A DNA stretch of 64,000 bases from Mesostigma viride (taxonomy: Eukaryota; Streptophyta; Mesostigmatophyceae; Mesostigmatales; Mesostigmataceae). The first letter of the stretch is position 1, and every line of letters begins with the position of its first letter. The DNA lies in contig RPFO01000123.1 of the NCBI GenBank assembly GCA_009746045.1, forward strand, positions 1,688,542 through 1,752,541, read 5' to 3'. This document shows positions 47,216 through 64,000 of the stretch, in pieces. Below the pieces are notes generated by a model. The model saw only the letters and a list, made by a program, of their open reading frames with translations, was not told the DNA's origin and searched no databases. The position numbers and the translations under genes are program-made.

Positions 47216-49019
47216 CGATGTTGCACTAGTTAGCTTGGGTCAGGAGTTTGTAGTTTGAGCGCCCATGTGACGTTCCCGGGATCTCCCTCTCAGAGGGGTT
47301 AAATTAACCCGGCCCAGCTCACTCGAGTTCAAAAAGGTGCAAAGTAGAAGGGCCTAAGCTGTGAAAAATTCAAGAAATCATTGTCCATGGGACAACCAGC
47401 GCAAGCCAGAAATCTGGAGAATGTGTGATTATTGAAACGTAGAGTAGTTGCTAGACCCTCCCAACAACCTGTGGGCCTGCCTTTCAAGGCAATGAGAGAA
47501 GGGGGTGGTCCCTGCCCCCTTCTTGCTGTGCATCAATCAGGGATGAAGGGTACCTATACTAAAAATGTGGTACCCCCGTTACTCTCCCAACGGAGCTAGG
47601 CGCGTGAATGAACAAACGAATGAATGAATGCATGCAGACGAGTAGTAATGGCTGGAAACATGTCAGCTGGGATTTACAGCTAGTGAAGCAGGGTACCAAT
47701 TACAGGGCAGAGCTGTCGTCCCACAACAGAAGAGTGGCCTGTACGCGTCTCGTGACTCATCAGAGACTGAGCCCATTGCTTCTACTACCATTCTCTTGAC
47801 CAGTACAACCAGGCTGATCGCCAGGCCTTCCGCAAAGACTAGCGGCCGCCAAGACCCACAGATGGGCTGACTTCGCATTCAACTGGTACCTATTTCTATA
47901 GATTGCTATCAGACTCCCATGACAGCGCCGGGCACTACACAGTCTTGTGCAGCTGTATGCGGTAAACTGTTCTGGATGAACGTTCACATGCCGCCTCAGT
48001 TTCTGTGAACATGCGCATGAGTGGGTCCACAGATAGAGAGCAAAAATCTCTTAAACGAGGGGCTCAATCTCATGTACATCAGCTACAGCCAAGATGCACA
48101 GATCATCGACACAAGCAATAAGGTACCTATGCGGCAACAATTTTTGAAAGCTAGTTATCTCCATTCATTTGACCACCAGCCTATCACCTCAAACCATTTT
48201 CACAAGGGCTGGGGAAATAGCGGATGGGTACAGAAGTCCCCTTCCCAATGCCTACATCTCCAGATTCACAACACTGAACATCATCAAAGAGACAACCAGC
48301 GCACGCAAGAAATCTGGAAGAGTCCGGACCATTGTAGCTCGGGCCTGCTGTTATCTTATCCGCATTTGCCGAGTCATTCAGGATGATGGAAATGAAGGGG
48401 GTTGGAGATGTGTAGCCGAGGACATTATCGCTGAATTTGCACTTCCAAAGGCAGTTGTGTGCAGCAGCAGTACACGCTCTCTATGCAGGCTCTGTTACTC
48501 ACACACAGTGATGAAGCAAAGGTTGGCGGATGCAGGATCTTAACATAAGGCAGCACGACAAAAGCTGGCCCGAATAGGTTGGTAGGCCTGGACCTGGTGG
48601 TTTGCATGCATGGCTGTCCTCAGAAACTGCCCTTAGATGGCCATGGAGATGCCGCGAAGAAGCAACCATAACCAACAGTGGGTGGCACGCAGATGGCCCA
48701 CGTCTCGCATGCCCCACACACCCAGGTGCAATGTAAATTAACGCAGACATAGCCGCGGTGGACACCTGGGTATTCATCGATTGCTGGCACAGAGTAGGCA
48801 GCAGGCAACGTTCTTGAAACATGCTTCTGAGCAGGTACTAATTGGCTGCCTTGGCACATCAACAGAAGACATATGTGGGCTCACTGATAATACACAGAAT
48901 GGAAAGGCATCAGGATACAGCTCAGTAGGCAAAATATAGGTTCGCATCTCATGCAAGAGGGGATTGATTACAGATCCTCCTTTGCGTCGAGGCCATGATA
49001 AAGCAGCAAACGCTCACGA
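47216..49019. other. Intergenic with unidentified open frames
   Basis: No recognised gene. A plus-strand open frame at 48169-48543 (124 residues, from AGEIADGYRSPLPNAYISRF) looks coding in composition but matches nothing I know. Its segment ETTSARKKSGR recurs in degraded form at 47393-47425, suggesting a dispersed sequence. A LINE-like ACTCTCCCAACGGAG plus an AATG repeat is at 47580-47630. Confidence 0.35.
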
Positions 49020-52000
49020 TCAGCCATCACCTGGCCGATGCCAAAAGCATTTCAACTCTGTGCGAGCGGATGACATAGGGAAAAATCCCTCCACTAACCT
49101 GTCTGTGCAGGGAAGGGGTTCGCCTCCCAGAAGTCCACCGCTTCTCCTCCATCCGATGGCCTCTGCCTCCACAGGACGTCGCGCCGGATGCGACTGGTCA
49201 CTGCCCCCACTGCAGCTCCACCTCCAGCCGCGGCCGCTGCAAGCGTCGCAGCGGCATCCATGACAGTGCCAGAAGGGGCAGACGAGCCGGTCTGAAGAGG
49301 ATCAGAGTCAGCCTCAGCACCGCCCTCCATTTTGTCCAGAGACGGCGGAGACGGCGCAGACGCGGTGGTGCCTGTTGCCGTTCCAGCGGTGCGCACGCTG
49401 GCTGGTGTGGCAAACATGCCTGTGTTGTCAAACTGGGCCCAAACAGTCTGGGCCACCTCCTCTGAGTTGGACTGTGGGGGGTGCACACCACATGGGTTGG
49501 CACAGCAAGGAATATTAGCCATGGGTACAAGCTTACGACTCACAACAGGACATACCGGATGAGTTACCTGTCGGTGCTGTACAAAAGAGCACGTTGGGTA
49601 TTCTGATCCCACGCCTAATGCTTCAACACTGCAGCGTCTGGTGTCACGGCCAAGCTGGCAATACTGGGGGTTTAGTGCAAGAGGCATGGAAGTGTCTTCG
49701 GTAACAAAAGCATGTGGGAATAGAAGCTAGTCGTGGTTCTCTGAACATAGTTTCTTTATAGTGAGATGGAAGGATAGACGCTGTAGCTAGACGAGATTCC
49801 CGTGACATACCTTTTTGAGGCCGGCACCGGATCGGCAGTGGAAAAGGTTCCGCCAACTTCCTGGCCAGGTGGCAAGAGCCACCTCGTGATGCAATGTTGC
49901 CACTGTCCAGGTTTCCTTGTTAATGACGTAGTGATGACCTAGGTCTAGGACTTATCTCTCACAGAATATGTGACCTACGAGCCCCGGCAGTATTACCTAA
50001 GCCCACGGCATTTAGAACACCAGATTGCGGCATTTGTTCAGATGCAACTTTGCGTGGCGAAAAAATGCCGACCGGGCCAAGGCGCCGTGACACGCAAAAA
50101 AGACAAAAACGAACCCACCTAGCTAATGTTGGTCTCCATTCTTTTCCCGCCCACCCTCCCTGCGTTGCTTTTTGTAAGGGGGCAAGGCTGGCCTTTTGAC
50201 AAGCAATAAGTGTTCCCATGAGCATCGGTGGCCAGGATGTCACCTGCCTTTTGTATGTGCTCCACTCATCGATTTAATAAAGAGTCTGGTTGCCCTGGAG
50301 TTCACAGTCAATAGAATTAGTTGTTGGAAATACGTGGCACACAACAAGTACAGCAGGGCTGAAGGTGACATGGGCACGCACTACACACTGTTTTGCCATC
50401 CGTGCCTACCGCCGCTTACACCATGCATGTGCAACTCAGGCCCTCATCAACAGCTATTTAGTATCCAGTGTGTCTAACAGACCGCCCCTCTGCGCTCATT
50501 TCTCGTGTCATTTAGACCACCCCACCTGCGCACGTCACCCCCCCTGCCCCCCGCCGACCCCACCCCGAGATCAGCCAGGCCACCTTTCACCTCCAAGCAT
50601 GCTCGCGTTACATCAATGGTCACATACCATGGATGAAGGAGGAATGGAGATAGGTCACGCAGGCGCATGAGAATTCTTCAAACCAAGCCAAGGCTCCCTG
50701 GACTTGCCCTGTTTTGCTGACCAGCTACCGCATGCATGCCAGCCTCGGAACTCTTTGGTTTCCTCGTTACATACCGCCACCAGGTCGAATCAAGCCACTC
50801 CCTTATCACCCGCTCGCCCCCCGCCCACGTACCTGGATGAACACGCATCCGCCTGGTGCCAGCGCCCTGGAACATAATTCTACCAGCTCTGGCTGAACCA
50901 TGAACAACCGATCCCCCCGCACCTCAGGGCCCAGCACCGCAGCGCCCGCCACCAACGATGCCACAGTAGCCGCACCACCCAGCATCTCTAGAGCGTTCGT
51001 TGGCGGATTTATCAGCGGGCCGACCGCACCCTGTGGGGCCTCATCATTTCCAGGAGTGTCCCCATTAATGCTAGTGTGGCTGCCTCCATTCGAAGCCCTT
51101 TTCTTAGGAGCCTCCTTCCTGGCCTTTTTGCCATTGTCGTCATCAAGATCACCATCGCTGAAGGCATCCGCATCATCGCCGTCATCCTCCCCTCCTTGCT
51201 GCAAGCGGTAGGGCGTCGGGAAGCCGATGCAGACAAGCCACACAGGCCCTGGGTATTCATCCAACACGCAGCGGAGGTAGTCGACGGCTTCACCTTGCAC
51301 GAAACGAACGCGCCCATCCAGGCCCCACCGGTGCGCCACTGAGGATGCTCGCAAAATGGCCTGTGGCTGGACATCAATCCCCAGCCAGTTGCACGGCTCG
51401 CCTGCAAGCCCCTCCTCTCGGCATGGTGGTGGTGGCTTACCTGCACACGGTGTCCTGTTACTCACCGCTGGCTGATTGCTGTCGCCTACAGCCGCAACCG
51501 TGCTGGTTGGGTGACACGCCATGCCGAGCACGAAGCTCCCAAATCCGCAACCGACGTCAATGGCAAGGGGCCTGTCAGGGTGCTCGAATCTCAGAAAGGA
51601 TTTGATATCGGTCCCTATTGCCTGGCCACCTAGAGCCCCTAAACTAGCACCTTCGTTTTGCTCTCCTTGGTCCCTGGCCTGCCTCTGGCTACCTGCACGG
51701 CTAGGTCTGCCACTGCTGACGTCATCGCTGCTGACATCATCACTGCTGACATCATCTATGGCCTCGCCCACGGTGAGCGGCTTGGGCTTGGGCACGCTCT
51801 TGGCCGAGAGCCACAGTGTCCATAGGGCCAGGTGCGACAAGGGGGAGAAGCGGCCGGCCGCCATGTCTGCTAGTGCGCGCTCCTGGTCCTCGTAGCGGCG
51901 CGAGGTGTCCCAACTTCTGGCATCCGCCGCCGCCGCCGCCACTCGCGCGTAAAAGCACGCGTCGTGCACACCAGCAGCGGCAAACTTGGCGGCGGCGCGC

Positions 52001-54609
52001 ACCTGTGCACGCATGGCATGGGTAGTGGCCATGGCTAGCGGATTGTCAGGCGCAGCCTGCGTAGGGAATGGAGGCATGCGCACGGCTACATCTAGGGGTG
52101 CATCCTCGATAAAAAAAAAAAAAAAAATGAAAACCAATCATTGAAATGAAGTCGTTATAGTTCAGCTCCAGGAGTTCTGAAAACAAACCACCAATTCGCA
52201 GTATAAAACCTCGAAACGCGAAATCTGCCCAGAAGAAAAATAGAGCTGTAGGAACTATCCTGTAGATAAGTGTCTGGGATCGTGCATCGCAGGTGGTACT
52301 AGGGGCACGTTATGAGAACGATGCACCACCGTGTGGCAGCGACAATATTCTGATAACCAATATTCTAGAGCATCGTTGAATAAGGCGCGACAACAGAGCG
52401 TATTGGACCAGAGCGTACTTCGTGGACCAACAACGAGGCGTGTGTGGCCATATTCCCGCAATCGCGAGGGGCAAGTCGTGGCTGCCTGCATGGTAATTCT
52501 TTCCTCAACAACACCACATCTTGACACAAACATCACTTCCCCTATTCACTCTCCCCCAGTTCACCTAGAGTTGCCCCCCCATTCCGTCCCCCCGTCGCCA
52601 TTACGCCCAGCTCTTTGGACACTCCCTGTAGCCACAAGCTGCATCTACAACTCAAGAGCAAGCGGGCAACCCACCTGCGTGCTCACGCGGTGGAGGTGCA
52701 TCACCTCCCCCGCCCGCGCCGCCATGGCCGTCATCAGGGGCTCGTCCCTTGCCCCCGCCAGCGAGAGGTGCAGTGCACTCTCTGCCAGGAACTTGGCCGA
52801 GTCTTCTGCTGACACCCGTGCGGCCACTTCCGCCAGCACACGCGACATCAGCGAGGTTGACCGCTGGCTCCCGGCACCACGCCCATCACCACCACTCTCC
52901 CCGCCCAGCAGCCCCGCCCATGCCAGCCGCTGCATGGCGCGCGACATGTCCTTGATGCCCATGGAAGCGAACGCTGCCGACGTTTCCTCGACGCCCATGG
53001 AGATGGGACCGATAGATAAGTCCGTGGTGCCTGTTGCCGGCATTCCTGTGGAGTCAAGACCGCTGGCAGATGTCACCGATGAGTTTGCCGCATCATCCAT
53101 GACCCCTGGCACATCCCTGCCCATCTCCCCCTCCACCGACCAATCACGTCGCGCGATCGCGTCCCTGGCGGCGGCCACCATTGACTCCTGCCACCCAACA
53201 CGCATGTCCAGCAGACGCACCGCCAGCGTCTCCAAGGATGCAAGGTCCGCCGTGGCGCACCGGCGCGCCATTTCGCGGGCAAAGGCCGCCTCTAGCGGGG
53301 GCCACCAGGGGCAAGGGTGCGGGTGGTAGCATGGCCCGTCCTCTGTGGCATGAGCCGCCTGGCTGCCGTCTTGTGCTGGCACCTTCGAGCGCGGCTGTGC
53401 CTTCAGCGCTGCCCATGCCTGCCCTTGTGCTTGCGCTTGCGCCTGTGCCTGTGCCTGTGTGTGTACCCGTGCCTGTGTGTTGGCGGCGAGATGGAAGCGC
53501 AGGAGCAGGCGAGGGAACTCATGCAGCAGCACCGAACCGAGCACGCTCCCCTCACCACTAGCGTACGTCACCCGCTGCGCACACGCCCCCAGCACGGCTG
53601 CGTCCGCCATGCCAGCGCGCGCAAATCGGAACGCAAGGATACCTGCCTCGTGCGCGTTGCCCGCACCAGCGGCGGCCACCGCAGCACGACACAGGGAGGG
53701 CCAGGACAAGCCATCGTGCGGCGTGCTGGCAGGCATGGATGCACCTGCCACTGCGTCCCCTGCCATTCTCTCAGCAGTCGCAGTGCCCCCTTGGGTAGAT
53801 GCATGCGCGCTTGCGTCGAGCTCCACCGCAGGTGTGCCTGCACCTTGCCCCAGGCCAACGCCCACCCGCGTCAGCGCCCATGCCAGGTCCGCTAGCTCCT
53901 GCCCGCTGCAACGCTCGAGGTGCCGCTGGGCTGTGATGGATATGCACTCAAACAGGTGAAGCACACTGGGGGCTAGCGCGGGAGCACGCGCGGACGCTCC
54001 ACCCTCGAAGGTGGTGCGCAGGCCTGCGCTGCTGGCTAAGTTGTCATCGTCCGGTGGGCAGGTGGCAGCGGCGAATTGGAGCGCCACGTTCGTCAGCTGG
54101 GACATGCGCAGGGTGCCCGGCTCCGCCTGCTCGATCCTTGAGGCGGCCGCGGCCGCCAGAGAGTTTAGCAGGGCATCTGGGGCCCATCCGCCGCGCTTGA
54201 TGACTTGGAGGAACACGGCCTGCTTGATCGCCAGCTCGTCTCGACAGTAGCCCAGCTGCTCCGCGGTCAACAGCAGTTGGAAGATGACGTCATCGACAAA
54301 ATTGGAGCCCAGGGAGAGCTCCAGAGCGGCTTTTCCCAGTGCTGCCACGTTCACGCCGGTGGCAGGGTTGGCGGGAACGTCTCGTCCGTGGCGAGAGCCG
54401 CTCGAGACTGCTCGGCAGATGGCTACTCGCCACTGGCTCGATTGGGACACCCTCGGTGGGGGGTTCACAACAAGCCGGCTGCGCCAGTGGTTGTCAGCGT
54501 ATCGCAGCACCCTCGGGGTTTGAAAGCTGGGCCGGGGAACCACGGGGATGCCGGTACTTGCGAGCCGGCCATAGTAGCTCGGAGAAGAAAACAATGTCAC
54601 TTGAGGCAT
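49020..54609 (-). CDS. OPR/FASTK-like helical repeat protein fused to TrmB-like tRNA methyltransferase
   Basis: Exons: 54609-52675, 52104-50833, 49471-49099 and probably 49057-49020; phases 0,0,1; about 1,205 residues. The first 85 residues look like an organelle transit peptide (Ser/Arg/Pro-rich). Residues 90-750 are Ala/Leu-rich helical repeats, such as ELADLAWALTRVG and FAAAGVHDACFYARVAAAAA, resembling OPR or FASTK-type RNA-binding repeats. The methyltransferase part starts near residue 825 with AIDVGCGFGSFVLG (SAM-binding motif I), then NWLGIDVQPQAILRA, CIGFPTPYRL, LAPGGCVFIQ|SNSEEVAQ (joined across intron 2) and FWEANPF. These follow the plant and algal TrmB-type (m7G46) domain. An acidic insert and a triple DDVSS repeat are present. 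Intron 1 ends in a T17 tract and ATCGAG. The terminal exon is uncertain. A tRNA-targeting or organelle RNA role is inferred. Confidence 0.78.
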
Positions 54610-55747
54610 GGTAGGCAGGTCGCTCTGGACAAGTATAAAAATATCTTAACAAGCCGACCGTAGGAAAAAGATTAATCCGATGTAGAGCTTCTGTGGGTCA
54701 TTTGATGTCGTTTCTCAAATTCTCTTGCCATGGAGAATTTCTGAAGCACCTTCCCGGCTGCAAACAGTGAAAATGCAAGCTTTCTGGGCCCTTCCGATGG
54801 GAGCTGGCTGAGCTCTCAAATTTGACCATGTCGGCCTGCGTTCCCCGCATGGAAAACGCATAGATTCGTCGTTGTCGAACTTGAAAGAATGTTCATGACA
54901 TCAACTCTGCGGCACAGGCTGTTCCTCTGTGCACCGGTCCATTGGCGTCAGAAAGACCTTAAAGATATACCGCGGCCTTAAAGGTGCCCCAGCAATGCTC
55001 CATTAGAAACCGACATTGACTTAATCATTCAGGTACGCGTTGCAAAGTCTAACTCCTTGTGCAGTGCAAACGATCTGAACTGTAACTACTGGGCCGGCTA
55101 CTGCTCCCGTTTGTTGCGGTTCGTGGATTTCATTGTAACATGGGACCCGGCATTAACAGCACACTTACAACTGCGTCATGTGGCGGCATGGCTGCGGGTT
55201 AACGCAGCACTAGCTGGACAATTCGTTGCTGTAGCGCTGGAGCACTTGGCTAATAAATAATTGCTGCCAGTAACAGGCCGCCATTAGTTTTTTTTTCAGG
55301 CACCGCAGGGGCACCGCCATTAATTAATGGATGTAAGATGTGAGGCGGCGAGCGTCGCCCCTGGATGCCACGTGGCCTCGTTCACTCTGTTCTGCTTGAC
55401 CATCCTTCTACCCAGCCACGGCAAATGACGCGCTCGGTCGGCCCGTCGCGTCGCGCCGCGCTCATTCGGAAAGATCCTGGTGCCATGCATGCCTGGTGCC
55501 CGACCCGACCTGCATGCATGCGCGCGGTGTCCCGCCTTCCCGCTTCAAATGATCGACGGCGAGGCTGGGTGCACCCAGCAAGGGGGGGGCCGTGTGTCGC
55601 ATCTGGCAACTCTCGCTCAACTTGACACCATTTCTCCGTTGGAGCGGGCGTGCCCATACAAGTTAGGTCGTCGACGTTTCGCCTCGCACGGTTTCGCACA
55701 CAGCACTCGTCCTCTTTTACGTAGGAAAGGAAAGAAAGTAGGCAGCC
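54610..55747. promoter_or_regulatory. Divergent intergenic region
   Basis: Lies between the minus-strand helical-repeat/TrmB gene and the plus-strand UAP56 gene, so it should hold both promoters. It includes a perfect palindrome CCATTAATTAATGG at 55317-55330. No coding exon supported. Confidence 0.45.
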
Positions 55748-63773
<8,026 letters not shown>

Positions 63774-64000
63774 GGCACATGGTGGGGTACGCCTGAGCTT
63801 GAGGATTCGAGAAGCACCTCAAGGTTTCCAGGATCCAAGAAGCATGTGAAACTGACACGCTGGGTGCGCGAGCAGCGATGTCTACATCACCCTGCACGAC
63901 TCCAGATTCCATGTGCATGGATGAGTTCAGAGGAGCCATTGGCAACACGAGTGATGAAAACCGTGTTGCTCAGGTACCATGGCCTCCTGTCCATGGGTTG
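63774..64000. other. 3' flank of UAP56
   Basis: Downstream of the TGA at 63771-63773. Probable 3' UTR; no further gene recognised before the window ends. Confidence 0.5.

Overview
The window is nuclear DNA from a eukaryote. Genes are split by many GT-AG introns, and six multi-exon genes can be assembled with every splice phase matching. A green alga or close relative is the best guess. The UAP56 helicase ends in the plant-type tail TSTYMPS, a DUF1997 protein has a textbook plastid transit peptide, and an organelle-type protein joins OPR-like helical repeats to a TrmB-like methyltransferase. This assignment is inference; no rRNA or organelle marker is present.

Layout: 1-14.7 kb holds two divergent paralogues (minus, 6477 to beyond the left edge; plus, 8202-14685) for secreted cysteine-rich proteins with the same exon order and intron phases. 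14.7-20.3 kb is intergenic, with a decayed plus-strand LINE. 20.3-33.7 kb is one 12-exon minus-strand gene joining four EF-hands to an Erv/QSOX-like sulfhydryl oxidase domain. A DUF1997 plastid gene (35270-36512, plus) lies head-to-head with it. 37-47.2 kb is a transposon nest: a nearly complete non-LTR retrotransposon, an ORF1-only relative, several LINE 3' ends and a non-autonomous piggyBac-like element with TTAA duplications. 49.0-54.6 kb (minus) is the OPR-like/TrmB fusion. 55.7-63.8 kb (plus) is the DECD-box mRNA-export helicase UAP56/Sub2 in 11 exons.

Most of the larger introns carry their own tandem repeat (units of 3 to 107 bp), while the exons are clean. Most very long open frames in the window (Pro-, Gly-, Ser-, Arg-, His- or Met-rich) are these repeats read through and are not genes.

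The genes do not form one pathway. The two most unusual products are the EF-hand/sulfhydryl oxidase fusion, which suggests calcium-tuned disulfide chemistry, and the helical-repeat/tRNA-methyltransferase fusion, which suggests organelle RNA recognition coupled to methylation. Both are predictions from spliced reading frames and need transcript support.
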